Assembly: GCA_005408345.1 (NCBI GenBank)
Contig: SEMN01000644.1
Span: 1 to 64,000 of the forward strand
Direction: 5' to 3'
From: Macquaria australasica
Lineage: Eukaryota; Chordata; Actinopteri; Centrarchiformes; Percichthyidae
DNA: 64,000 bases
Part shown: positions 43,617 through 55,632 of the stretch, piece after piece
How positions within the stretch are numbered: the first letter of the stretch is position 1
How the letters are laid out: each line of letters opens with the position of its first letter
Made by a program: the position numbers and the translations under genes
The notes under the pieces: model-generated
What the model saw: the letters and a program-made list of their open reading frames with translations, nothing else
Databases searched by the model: none
What the model was told of the DNA's origin: nothing

Positions 43617-46600
43617 CAGTGCACAGAAACTATGTTTATGTATAAAATTAGTTTGTTTTTTATATTCTTGAATAGGCAATGATAGTGAGCAATATCCTGC
43701 TGTGTACTGTTGCTAAGAAACCACCCTTGTGTGGTACATTATGCTGCAGTCTTCTCATCCATATGCTCTGTGTGGCTTCTATGGAGGATCAGTTACAGCC
43801 AGCATGTAATGTCTGAATCAATCTAATTACCCAATAGGAAAAAAAAGCCAGGTATCCCAGCTGTTTGGAGCTATACTGCTTATAATCATGATCTAGGTCT
43901 GTGATCTCTCCACACCCTGTCCTACTATTGTTCCATCTCTGGTACCAGATCGCGTCAACATCTCAGGGACAATATTAATTTTTCAAAGTTTACAATATAT
44001 CTGTCAGATTTTCTTATCTAGAATGAGTCTATAGGCACCACCAACATGACCAACGACACTCAAATATTACACTGATGTCAGTCTTTCTCATTAAAGTTAC
44101 TTGGAATGTTGCAACTGAAAGACACCTGTGGCATTTTATCTGCAATATTCTGTACAAGCAGCTGTTGCTGGTGTACATCTTCCCAGGGGCTGCTAAACTA
44201 TACATGCTGTGCCATGAGGCAAGTCTATTGAATGGATATTAGGTCACTTTAAAAAAATTAAGTTTGAATAAATACAAACTAACGTTATTTGTTCAAATCA
44301 ATTGGGACGCATCCTCACCTAATCCAAGAATGCAGAAGACGCCGCGTTCATTTGGTGCCTCACTGAGTGACAAGCTGATTTACTGTCAGGAAACACCCTT
44401 CCCTTTATCTACAATTTTTCTGTCTATGGTGTCGAATCCAAAATGCTCCTTCACATTACTTCTCAGATGGTTTGGTGTCATGAGTTTCCTTCCAGCACGG
44501 CTTGCTCTCCATTTTGTGTTAGCAAAGAGTGTAAATAGCCTCGTGTAGATAGGATACAGCTCAGACAGACATTGATTAGAGTATAAAAGCTCTATGACTA
44601 TGGACAGACACACATTGCTAAGAATTAGCAAATTGCTAATGAGGCTACAACAACTTGCAGCTCATATTTGTCTGATTATAAACACTGCCATTTACAGAAA
44701 CATAAGTGTCAGTTGTTGAAAATGTCTTTCTGAATTTGAGCACTTTGTCAGTCCCAAACAAGATGTTTCTTTGGAAATAATGGCTGTTAAACTGATCAAA
44801 CTGTGAATCTCCAGCTGTGAAAACAGTTTTGGGAAACACACTTATTGGCTTTCTTGCAGAGAATTTTATGAGACGATTGACATTAATCTCACGTTGATGC
44901 GTTAGTATGGAGCTAGAGCCTGGAGGCAATTAGCCTAGCTTAGCATAAAGACTGGAAGCAGGGGGAAATTCAGTAATGAACAAGTTGTATCTTGTTTGTT
45001 TAATCCCTATTGATCGTATCATCTAACTTTAAGTAAGAAAGAGAATAAGCATATTTCCCAGTAGATTGAAGTATGCCTGTAAGGAAGTGAGTCTTGTTTT
45101 TAGCTTGACCAACATATTCATCCATCATTTTCAAAGGGTTTACTTGGATCAACAGCCATAAAACTTTACTGACCGATAGGTCATTTTATAGGAGTAATAG
45201 TGTGTGGCATATAATCAATATACATAGAATACAATATATGCAGTTGTGTAATGTGTCATGAGTAATTATAATAACACATGTATAACATAGCTTTTAATAA
45301 TACATTTTCATAATCCCTTTTGTCAGTGTTAACTGTTCACCAAGGCTTCTTATGTGTTTTTAGAGAAAATATAATGCAATACAAAACTCATCTGAGCAAC
45401 CCCGCTGTATTACAGAACCCTGTAGGTAATAACCATAGATATAAAACAGTTTTATATCGAAAACTGTAATAACAATGATGACGCAAATGATACAAGTTAG
45501 GATCATTGTAACATGTACTGTGTGTTGTGTTGTGTGTGTGTGCGTTGTGTGGGATCATTTTTCCATCTCCTAGTGGTGTAAAGATTTACTAGTTTGAGTC
45601 TGACTTTTTGTGGCTCTGCTGAACCACCAGAGGGTGCCTTTGTACAGCAGACCAGCAGCACATCAACATCAGGCCAGCACTGATGAACATTTTTCATAAA
45701 GCACCTTTGTACTTAATGAAATGAGTAAATAGTTGCACAAGTATATAATACTTTCTCATGGTCATTCTGGTGACCAGTGTTGAGGAACTGAAAAGTGTTG
45801 CATTCATCAATCAATCAATCAAATGACCTTTGTTTGTGTGATGTGAGGAGTACCTACAGTAAGAGGAATTGAATTCTTTAAGTTTTACCAACCTAAATGA
45901 AGATCATCAGTTGGATTTCAGAGGACAGTTTTAATGTCTCATGGCGATCTGAGTTTAGTTTTAGACACTTTTCCATTCTAATAAGACACAAAGCTTTCTG
46001 CTACAATTCTCCCCTCAACTTTAGACTGCACATATATATATACATAGCATTCATTTTTGGTACCTATTAATACTTTTTAAGACACATGTAGATCTTTTAT
46101 AGTTTTCCATGTGTGACACATGGGGTTCAAACTGCCAGCACCTTTAAAATATGAATTACAACTGTCAACCTTTCAAACTAAAAATGCAACACTGATGGTG
46201 CTTTAAGCTACTGTAGACCACACATTCATCCCAACAAATGTTCCTGTGCTTGGTCATTTTGCTTGTTTCCTACAGCCGCCCTGTGTTGTTCCAGCAACAG
46301 AGACTTCTGCAGTACTTTTTTATACATAAAGTTTTCATTCCACTCTTCCAGTGGAGTCCATCTCTCTTTAATAATACCCCCTGATTCTAGAAGGAAGCTC
46401 ATTGGAAGATGCCTGGAGAAGATGATTGCAGGGTTTGTAACTTAGTTTACTCTGATTCATTTGTCCCAGCATGAATTACCATGTCGCTGTTTTTCCTCTC
46501 GTCATTGGCAAACTGGCAGAGTGTGCAGTGGCACTACAAGCTGTAGTCTAACCCCGCATATCATCAAGAAGCCAGTTATAAAGGATATTTCCAATGTGAA

Positions 46601-47546
46601 CTGTTCCACTGGGATACATCATTTCCACGGACCAAGGATGTGGGATTGAGAATGAGAATACTCTGTGATACATATCTTCCCATAATGTATAAAGATGTTG
46701 CCACTTTCACATTAAAATGTGAAAATAAAAACTTGTAACGCTATATTACATCTTATAATACAACACAGGCCAGTAAAATGACAATAAATGTTTCTAAACT
46801 GCACATCTGCTGTACAGTTAGTTTACTGGTCGGACCAATCCACAGCTCCGTTCTTCTTTCCTGTAAGTGATATAGAAGAAAAAGGATTGTTGTGTATATA
46901 GAAGCTTTTGGGAAACCCAGTGTTGTTAGTTAAACAGAAGAAACACAAAACAGCTGCAGCATCATTCTGACAGAATCAAGACACACAGCTTCAATGAATA
47001 AAACAGGCCAGTTGTTCACAGGGAACTATATGACATGTGAGCTGGACCAATATGTCTCCCAGGTCTCACTGGACCATATAAATGATCCACATCAAGTCTG
47101 GATGAAAAAGTGGGCTCCTGCCCCAGGGCCCCAGACCCTCAGAGCCCCCAAAGGCCAGAGGTTCACTGTGTGGCATTTAGTCTGTGCTAATTTGATTAAC
47201 TGATTAATATAAAGTGAAATGGTCTGAAAGGTTCTTACCTAATCCTGGGAGTTTTGTAGCGAGGCCCTGTGACTTTAAATTTATTTCAAACCTAACTTGA
47301 ATACATCAAAGTGTATGGTAAAGGTACTTTTATTAACATTAGCATGAAAAAACATTTTGCACACACTATAATGTAGTTGTAAGCAGATATAAGTGTGTAT
47401 TAATGTATTTGTTAACAACTATAACTCCTCCTGTGGGCAGTGGAGGCTGTTGTATAAACAGATGATGAATGACAATAAAGTTAAACACAAGTGAAATAAT
47501 ATACTTTCTCATAGGAGAAGGTCTAACTGTTGACACATTCTGTCCA
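43617..47546. other. Gene-poor stretch between slc45a3 and the klf15 region
   Basis: A minus-strand remnant at about 44,540-44,390 (TPNHLRSNVKEHFGFDTIDR) looks like the start of a BED-finger hAT transposase, but is weak. At 44,899-44,961 is an arm fragment of the repeat at 36.87 kb. An AATAAA lies at 46,724-46,729 after an AG-preceded stretch at 46,278, but no coding homology was seen. The rest is unassigned. Confidence 0.45.
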
Positions 47547-47722
47547 GGCCCCTAAAGAGGAGGCCTCCCCTCCACCCTGCAGTGACTCTCCATCCTCCAC
47601 TCTGGCCCCGGCTGCTCCCTCAAAGACCTGCAGTGACCCAGGGACTAGTGCCTCCCACTGCACAAGCCCAAACACCCCCAGACCCAGCCCAGCAGACCCT
47701 TCCCTTTCTGCCCAGGTTAACT
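47547..47722 (+). pseudogene. Partial duplicate of the klf15 coding exon
   Basis: The 176 bp align to klf15 exon positions 52,434-52,627 at high identity (by eye well above 80%), same strand, 4.9 kb upstream. The translation APKEEASPPPCSDSPSST… SPADPSLSAQVN parallels APKEEASPLPCSDSPSST… SPADASPSAQVN of klf15 (residues 131 to about 194). The only length difference is a net 18-bp loss, so the frame is kept and no stop occurs. The block is preceded by TCTGTCCAG and contains CAG|GTTAAC near its end, giving a possible 168-bp phase-0 exon (47,548-47,715). No other part of klf15 was found beside it. Whether it is ever spliced is unknown. Confidence 0.85.
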
Positions 47723-47789
47723 GCGTTAGCTGCGGACAACTACATTATAACGTGCTGTAAACCATTTCTTATAAATGATACAGGGGGAC

Positions 47790-48816
47790 TTAAAGCTGGG
47801 GTAGGCAGTTTTCTTTTGGCGTCACTGGGCAAAAATGCCATATTAACCGTGCAGCATATTGTAATTCAAGTGGTCTGAGAGCAGACCTCTACTTCAGCCC
47901 CCCCTCTTGCCTCTGTTTTCAGGCTTCAGAGAATCTATCCCGTGACGGTAGACTTTAGCCAATCACAGGTTATTTCAGAGAGACGGTGCCTTCGTATTGG
48001 CTAAACTACAAGAGCAGATGTGTGTACACGTCCCTTCAGACGGTGAAAACCTGATTCAGTGGAGGAAAATCCTGAAACTTGTGGTAAATTTCCAACAATG
48101 CTTTGAGTGCGTGCAGCTCTCCTGCTCGCAAAACTTTCACCTGCTCGCTCGGGAGTGGATTTTCTTTTTGGCAGTAAGTGGGCGGGTCCAGTCACCATTG
48201 TACCCCTAAATATATGCTGATTAGCTAGCTAACGTTAGCTAATCAGATAACGGTAGGTTAGTGTAATAGTTCAGGACCGTTTCTCTCATAGTAAAATGTG
48301 AATGGATGAAACTAGTAAAATGAATGGATGGATGGACTGTGACCAATTATATTTAGGGATACAATGGTGACTGGATCCGCCCACTTACTGCCAAAAAGAA
48401 AATCCACTCGCGAGCGAGCAGGTGAAAGTTTTGCGAGCAGGAGAGCTGCGCGCGCTCAAAGCATTGTTTTCTCCTCGCAGGCTACAATATTGCTCGCGCG
48501 AGCAGAAGTATTCTGCGCGCGAGTGCTGTGAAAGCGCTCGCAAAAATAATATGCGTGTGTGGCTGTTTGAGTTGCGCGCGCAAGGATCTCATTTGCACGC
48601 GCGGATTTTGGCAGTGATATGCCGTCATAGGTGAGGCTCACGCCGTGGAGAGCGAGCCCTACGAGGGATACAGTTTCACAGGGGAACCGACTGCTTCTGC
48701 TGCCGGTGGAAGTTGTGGGTTTGGTGGGAGGGGCTTAGCGGAGTGATACGAGGCAGCAGAGAGAGAGGCGGAAGGGTTTGCCTAGGTTGCACAGATTCTA
48801 CCTACCCCAGCTTTAA
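47790..48816. mobile_element. 1,019-bp TTAA-flanked MITE with a long internal hairpin
   Basis: Element 47,794-48,812, flanked by TTAA at 47,790-47,793 and 48,813-48,816. Terminal inverted repeats are AGCTGGGGTAGGCAG (left) and the complement of CTACCTACCCCAGCT (right). Inside, 48,094-48,214 and 48,348-48,468 are inverted repeats of about 121 bp at high identity around a 133-bp spacer. The right half is CpG-rich, with palindromic words such as GCTCGCGCGAGC. No coding capacity. Confidence 0.85.
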
Positions 48817-50219
48817 AAGTAAGTGTTAGCTGTTTTTTTCGGACTGTATGTTCATGTAATTACCAGCACCTTTTGCTCTGTAGTTGCACTGTTCGAAATA
48901 GCTTCCTTCTCATTTCCACCAGTTTTTTATTTGGTTTTAATTTGCAGTTGATATTATGCTTACATAGTGCATATTCTTAAACAAATGAGTATTTAACTTC
49001 AGAGATGGACATTTTTGCTTCAGGACCCCATAGCAGGTTGATCCAGCCCTGACCCACATTGATGATCCATGGCAAAGATGTAGACAACAAGCTCTATAAA
49101 ACAGAGATGATAATGACTTGCCATTTCCAGGTAAAGGGAGTTGCAGTGTTTTCTACTGCAGCAGCATGTAGCTGCATGATCTGACTGCTTCATATTTTAC
49201 TGGATGAGCTGGTTTGTTTGTAGGTTGTAAGGAGAGGAAGACGCAATGGAAACTTCATGGCACCTTGAAATCCGTGTAGGAATTCCTGGTAACAGAAATC
49301 CAAGTAGGCTTCTTAGAATTGTGTTATACATGAAAACACAGCCTGTATTATAAAAATGTTTTATAGTAGTTTATTTACTTGATGAACACAAACTGAAAAC
49401 ATAAAGGTGAAAAACACACTCTCAGTGGCTGATGTATCGTGCGTCATTCAGACTTTGTCTTGCAAACTTGAATCCTAATTTTGATTTTTGAAACATTTTG
49501 CTTCATCACTGACAACAACAACACAAAGAAACGCCTGGTGTGCTCTGAACACTACATGGAGGTCTGATGATGAGCCATCTTTGCCGTTTTTATAGCATTT
49601 ACGTTTGGAGGAGCCAAAGTTTCCAGACCCAAAATGGGAATCAATGAGTCTGATCAGGCACCAGGGTGCAAATGCTGTTCCCTTGTTTTTTATTCTCTTT
49701 CTTCATCTGTGCGTATAATACAATAAAACAAAAGAGAAGAAATATACATTAACATGGTGGAATGTACAGGTGGGATGAAAAAAAGAAGAGAATACAATTT
49801 CCAAACAAGAAATACTAGAAATAAAAAGCCCAAGGCAGAAAAAAAGAAATTTAAAAAAGGATTACAATAACATATTTGCACTTCCATCATACACTGTATC
49901 TAGTACTGTATTCCGCCAAGACAAGTTGTATGAAGTTGGAAATGCTTCCATAGGCTAGTATTAAATATCAAGAGTAGTTTGTTCAGCAGCAGGATGTTGT
50001 CACAGGAACACCTGTGTTCAGGTGTTCAGGGTGCAGCACAGAGGAGCTGCTCTGGTGGGAAAGGTTGATCTTACTTATAATTGGGAAGTTGTTACATTAT
50101 TACTGTACTGTTATTACTATTATTATTATTATTATTATTACTTGCTGTAGGTGTTTCCATTATTGTGTCCACCCCCTGTGTACACCACCACTAGGCCACA
50201 TTGTACCCTCCATCAACAC
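48817..50219. other. AT-rich upstream flank of klf15
   Basis: No gene-like frame. A (TTA)n run is at about 50,108-50,140. Nothing else is recognised. Confidence 0.6.
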
Positions 50220-50830
50220 ATGGCAGTCAGAATTTATCGAGCGGCAGCCAATCAGTGCGACCCTTTTAGGGCGAGCCTCCGCCGCCCTCAGCCAATCAGA
50301 GACGCGGAACAGGACCTGTGCCTCCGAATTGTGCAGCGATGCAGTCACGTGACGCTGGGAAAAGGAATGCCAACATGGACCCGTGGCAAGGACGGGATGT
50401 GAGCGTGCTACGACAATAACACGACGGAGGAAAAAAGAAAACACGACAATCTACAAAGCCATCGACGGTCCGTCCTCCTCCACCGAGCCTCGCCCGAACC
50501 ACACACGGTAGGTCGAGCCAAATGTCCGGGATTCTGCTGCTCGGATCGTTCGGAGGGAGAGACGAAGGAGTATAAATAGAACATTTTTAACCCAGCCGAA
50601 CTTGAGACTCGTGGATTCCTATGCAGTTGTATTCAGGCGGATTGCCATGCTGGCGCCCGCTTCACCTTCACAAATCAGTCAGCGCTGTTTTTTCCGCGTT
50701 AGCGGGGCGATTGTTAGCTCGGGGTCCGTTTTCCTGCCATACAGTTATGGGCGCGTCAGTGCGGGCCGTGTTTATCCAGCAGCGCCTTGTTCGTGCGCTG
50801 TGTAAAGTATGAGGCCCTCCGTGCTGCAAC
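50220..50830 (+). promoter_or_regulatory. klf15: klf15 CpG-rich promoter and putative non-coding exon 1
   Basis: A sharp rise in CpG content. Two CCAAT boxes (50,248-50,252 and 50,292-50,296, both in GCCAATCAG, an NF-Y type context) are followed by the E-box CACGTG at 50,346-50,351. A good splice donor, ACACACG|GTAGGT (after 50,507), could end a 5' UTR exon that joins the acceptor CTCTGCAG| at 51,977. A TATA-like TATAAATA lies at 50,571-50,578, which would instead place a start near 50.6 kb. I cannot decide between them. Confidence 0.6.
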
Positions 50831-52044
50831 ATGTGTCTGACGGTCTGACAGCAGCGACACATCCTTTACATAAGCAGACCACTGTGAACGGGTCTGTTTG
50901 GACTCTGGTTTGTAAAGTGTGAGGGCCTGAAAGATGCACCCAGCTAATTAAAGTTTAACTTTTAATCGACTTGAATTTTGCATAATCAAAGAAATTTCCA
51001 TTTTAGTTTTTTTTTTATACTACTGCCTAACTTTATATACATTTGTATGTTATGTACAAATTTATTAAAATATACAAGTAGTTAAATAACAACTGGCCAG
51101 TGCTAGGAGATTTTCAAGATTATGATGAAGATGGCCCTTTTAAAAACAAAACAAAATAATAATAATAATAATAACAAATTTGTTAAAGAATGTGGGCCAC
51201 TAAATTACAATAACAAGTAAAGGTGTGTAATGCATGATTACCACATTTCTTTAACAATGTCTTGTGCCAAAATCTAGTTAAAGACCTGAAATATTTTATA
51301 TTGTGCTGACATGGTGCATAATTCCAGATGAAGTTGTATTTTTTTTTTTTTTTACCACAAATTAAGTATTATTTCAGCGTAGTAGTAGTCTTTGCACTGG
51401 ACTCAATGGGAACTTGGAGGTGACAGGCTCATGGCTCATTAGGGGCCCAACAGCAAATTTCCATTCCGGGACCCCCAGACAAGTTAATCTTGCCATGAAC
51501 TGGTTGGTGGTTTGATCCCAAACTCTCTACTGATATGTGTATCTGCAAGTGCTCGTAATGTAAAGTGTGTGTGTGTGTGTGTGTGTATAATAATTCTAAG
51601 CAAATTGTAGTTATAACGTAAGAAAATGAGTTATTTAGGTTCATGTGTTAGATGTGTGACGAGTTTATTTTGTAATGTAAGAGCAGAACACAGTTAATTA
51701 AAATAAGAATAACAATTTAAAATAGAACAGAACTTTTTTGTCTGTGGCCCATCTGGGAAGTAATAAAAGACTAAACACAAAAGTGGATTAAAAAAAACAA
51801 GATTAAAATTTAGCAAACCAAGTGCCTGTGGAATAAATGACTTCTTAAATATGTTCTTTGTGGCCAAAGGTTACCTTTTTAAAGTTTAAATCCGGCCATT
51901 GGGGTAAATAAATAGCTCTTCATACACTTTTACTTTCTGCTGGGTAATAAAATCTAATCTCCTTGTTGCCTCTGCAGATTAGTGTGATCCCGCTTCTGGA
52001 TAGTGTTTCCTCACCATCCTGTTTTCTGCGTTTGGCCTGGATCA

Positions 52045-53138
52045 ATGGTGTCTCTCAGCAGCAGAACGCTGAGTTTGGAGAATGACCTGTTCAGGGACAA
52101 CAGCGGCAGCCTGTTCTCCCTTGGCCTGGGAGACGGAGCCCACAGTGAGGGGGGCAGTTCAGCCTCCTGCGACAGCCCCGAGGCTGGGGAACTGGGGGCT
52201 ATGCACAGCTCCAGCCCTGGAGAGGAGGAAGATGAAGAGGAGGAGGAAGAAGACGAAGATGAGGGGGCACGTCTGCATATTTTTCTAGGAGCAGTGGGAG
52301 AAGAGGAACCTGCGAGTCAGGAGCCTAATCTGCCAGAATTCCCTTTCCATCCCTCTTCCCCGTTCTCCCCGACCCTGGAGGACATAGAGGAGTTCTTGAG
52401 GGAAAAGATGGAACTAGTCAAAGAGGGGCTACTGGCCCCTAAAGAGGAGGCCTCCCCTCTACCCTGCAGTGACTCTCCATCCTCCACTGTGCCCCCAGCT
52501 GCTCCTTCAGAGACTTGCAGTGACATGGGGACTTGTGCCTCCCACTGCACTTCGAACCCAAACACCCCTCAGAAAGAGCAAAACAGCCCAAGCCCAGCAG
52601 ACGCTTCCCCTTCTGCCCAGGTTAACTCCTCACCATCCACCTTAACCCCGCCAATGCTCCTGGGGGGTCCGCTGGTTCTCCAGCTCCAGCCCCTACCTCT
52701 GGCCCAGCCTCAGACCCCAGCTGGTTCTCCTCCTGGTGCCCAAAGTGGCATTTGGCTCACTCATCTGGTCATGGGGCTCCAAGGTGCAACAGGACGAAAT
52801 CTCACCCTGCTGGCCCCGCAGATGCCCTCCACCTTGTTATCACTAAGCAGTGGAGATGCCAAGTCAGCTGATCAGAAGTACGTGAAGATCGCCCCTCTGC
52901 CCATCACCATGAGAACTCTGGAGATCACGGGTGTGACTGGAGTTGGGGGCCAAGGCAATGGTCTGTTGAAGGCTGTGGCCCCCCGGGTGACCAGAGTGCC
53001 GCCTACAGAGAGGGTCCATAAGTGTTCCCACCCAGGCTGTGGGAAGATGTACACAAAAAGCAGCCATCTGAAAGCTCACTTCCGCCGGCATACGGGAGAG
53101 AAGCCCTATACGTGTAGCTGGCCTGAGTGTGGCTGGAG
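52045..53138 (+). CDS. klf15: klf15 coding exon 1 (activation region, finger 1, start of finger 2)
   Basis: Exon acceptor CTCTGCAG| at 51,977, donor TGGAG|GTAGGT after 53,138. The open frame extends upstream to a GTG at 52,003, but the first ATG (52,045) gives the family-like MV start. Residues 131-194 are the part copied at 47,547-47,722. Confidence 0.93.
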
Positions 53139-55632
53139 GTAGGTGTACCGATGTGTACCAGGTCTAAAAGTAAATTCTAAGTTTATGATTGAGATTAAAA
53201 GAATACAACAAGTTTTTGGGAGATTTTCCCACTGGTTGATGCAAGGGGCTGCATTGGTGGGGCAGGTTGCTGCAGGTACTAATGAGATGATGAAACATGA
53301 TCCAGGAAGTCCAGTTGGAGTAACAGATCCATGGCTTTGAAGGGTTATCAGATGCCAAAACGCTGCACAGTGGTTCATAATACTGCGAGGATAGATTTTC
53401 TGGAACATTGTCATAGTGACAATCATTTTGTCCTCTGTCTCAATGATTGTAATCTACCGGCACATATTTGTCTCACTAGCTAGGTTTCCATCCAAATGTA
53501 GTGCAAATTTTAACAGATTTTTGAGAAAATCAGTAAAAGAAAATGCAAATTAATGTCCACTACCATTATGCAAATATTAGGAGTTGGTTCGTTGAGATAA
53601 GCAGCTGGTGGCGCTAATTTTCCAGTCGTTGCCATTAAACCTTTGCAGGAGAAGAGGGTGCAATAAGATGACGTAATTAAATGAGCACCAAATAACCTCA
53701 AACAGTGAAAAACAATGTAGAAAGCATGACGGAAATATGGCATTTCTGTTTGTTTCATGTGTTAATTAGAGGAAGGTTACAGCCTCCTCATTGCTCCACA
53801 CAGATCTGATGTTTTTGTCTCTTCAGTGGAGCAGAAGCTTTAGTGGACGTTTAAGTCACATACTTCATATACCTCATGATTTATTCACTCAGTCTGTTTC
53901 CATCGCATTTTACTTTTATAGATAAACTGACTTTTCCACCTCCGCCAACCGTAAAAACTTTTTTGGCATTTCCACTCAGGTTTTTTTATGAAAATGCACG
54001 TAAAAACAGGTGGATGGAAACCCATTTATTGTTTGTTTTTTGTTGGTCTGAACACTTCTTTACCCACTAAGTAATACAAAACATAGAAACCAAAAGTTTC
54101 CATCATTGTGTTCCCTGCTAACACTATATTGACTGTTAGTAGACCGGTAACATCATCTAAAGTAACCGCCTCATAGAAACTAGTTTTAAAAATAGGGCTG
54201 CAACTATTTATAATTTTAATTATCTTTTCAATTTCTCAGTTATCTTTTCGCTTGATCATTAAGTCTATCAAATGTCTCATCTCTTGACATCTTCAAATTC
54301 TTTGTTTTTGTGTGAACAGCAGTCCAGAACCCAAAGATATTAGTTCATAATTATGATACAGAGAAAATCAGAGAAAACTCACTTTTGTGCAGCTGAAATC
54401 AGTGATATTTTGGCATCTTTTTCTGATAAATGACTTCATCGATTACTCAGTTATCAAAATTGTTGTCAATTCATTTCAATATACCAAAGATCTTCCCAAT
54501 GCTAATACACTGATCTGCTAACATCACCCAGTGTAAGAGGGCTGAGTAGTAATAAAAACTTGACAGAAATTAAAAATTAGTACTTAAAACTTAATTCATT
54601 CATTTCAAAACATTTCAATTTTCCATGAGCAGTCACATGTTCATTTGCTGAATAGTGATTTAGCAGTTCAGCCTCCTGTTACCCATCTCCTCCTCTTCCA
54701 GTGCTGATAGGGAAAGATGTTCCTACTAGTTCAATGACCTCATTTTGTGTAGATTGCACCAATCCCCAGTGAAATACTACTGTTTCTAGCTGGATACTTA
54801 CCACATACTGCTGCTTTATGAAAGTATATGACAGGGACTAAAACATATGCTCCGAGTGAATATGGATTCCCAACATAAAAAAAACATCCATAGTTTATAT
54901 AATAGTTTACAGTATAGTGAGGATCACATTGAGATTTCAGGCACTTATCAATCACCATCACGGTGTCGTGTCTGATAGCTGCAATTTAAACACCCATCAA
55001 GGCATGCATTGCATTATGGGACCTTTAGCAAAAAACTGTACATGCTATGAACACTACATTTTTCATTCCATTATGGGAACTTTTAAGGGAACATAAGAAA
55101 TAAAACAGCAGAAAGTAAATATAGTTATGAATGTAGTAAATGGGCTGTGATTTCAGACACAGTTGCAGTCTTGGTGAAAGTTTGACCAGTAGGGCCTTCA
55201 CTGGTGGGCTAAAAAAAAAAGATGATTCTAGGGGTCCACAAAAAGTCTAGTAGGATGAGTTACTTAACAGGGTCCAGAGCAGTGTTCTCTCTGTGGGATA
55301 GACCTCCTAGCTGTGCCTTTTTAACACCAGAGTAAGCTCACACACAGGACTGAGTTCTCATCACTTAATAGATCAATTAGCCAGTGGGCTAATGTGAAAA
55401 ACTTGTTGTATCTCTCTTTGTTACTGTGTTCCTCACTTCACCCGCCTGCTCTTGTGTCGCCAGGTTCTCCCGATCTGACGAACTGTCTCGTCACCGCCGC
55501 TCTCACTCCGGAATCAAGCCGTACGAGTGCTCACTGTGCGAGAAGAAGTTCGCCCGCAGTGATCACTTATCCAAACACACGAAGGTCCACCGCAGCTCCA
55601 GGCCCAGCAGGATTATCAGAGCCACTGTGTGA
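52045..55632 (+). CDS. klf15: klf15 (Kruppel-like factor 15 or close paralogue), two coding exons
   Basis: Exons 52,045-53,138 and 55,464-55,632 join to 1,263 nt, 420 aa (human KLF15 is 416). KLF15 is a nuclear zinc-finger activator/repressor binding CACCC/GC boxes, known for metabolic and circadian control. The start ATG at 52,045 gives MVSLSSRTLS. Residues 60-74 are a Glu/Asp run, and about 108-118 is SPTLEDIEEFL, the KLF15 transactivation motif. Next come a Ser/Pro-rich linker and QKYVKIAPLPI, like KLF15 FVRIAPVPI. Three C2H2 fingers follow from residue 327: HKCSHPGCGKMYTKSSHLKA, YTCSWPECGWRFSRSDELSR and YECSLCEKKFARSDHLSKHT, joined by TGEKPY and SGIKPY. The intron splits finger 2 after CGW-R, the conserved KLF position. 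Because teleosts can carry extra klf15-like genes, the paralogue is not certain. Confidence 0.92.
53483..54022. mobile_element. MITE in the klf15 intron
   Basis: Ends are inverted: AGGTTTCCATCCAAA on the left and the complement of GGTGGATGGAAACC on the right. Subterminal similarity is weaker (GTGCAAATTTTA against TGAAAATGCAC). About 540 bp, no coding capacity. The superfamily is not determined, since no clear target duplication was read. Confidence 0.6.
54023..55463 (+). other. klf15: Remaining klf15 intron
   Basis: No exon, repeat family or RNA gene recognised. AT-rich. Confidence 0.6.
55464..55632 (+). CDS. klf15: klf15 coding exon 2 (rest of finger 2, finger 3, stop)
   Basis: Acceptor TGTCGCCAG|, stop TGA at 55,630-55,632. 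Completes finger 2 (RFSRSDELSRHRRSH) and encodes finger 3, then the basic tail RPSRIIRATV. Confidence 0.95.

Noticed and set aside
46278..46740. Possible terminal exon ending at AATAAA (46,724-46,729)
   Set aside because: It has an AG at its left edge and a poly(A) signal, but no coding frame of note and no homology to the expected neighbour elk4.
50602..50862. Three overlapping short open frames in the CpG-rich region
   Set aside because: High GC reduces stop codons there. The frames have no family features and lie in the klf15 promoter region.
52003..52044. Upstream in-frame extension of klf15 starting at GTG
   Set aside because: Vertebrate translation normally starts at ATG. The first ATG (52,045) gives the KLF15-like N terminus, and the extension lies just behind the splice acceptor as 5' UTR.
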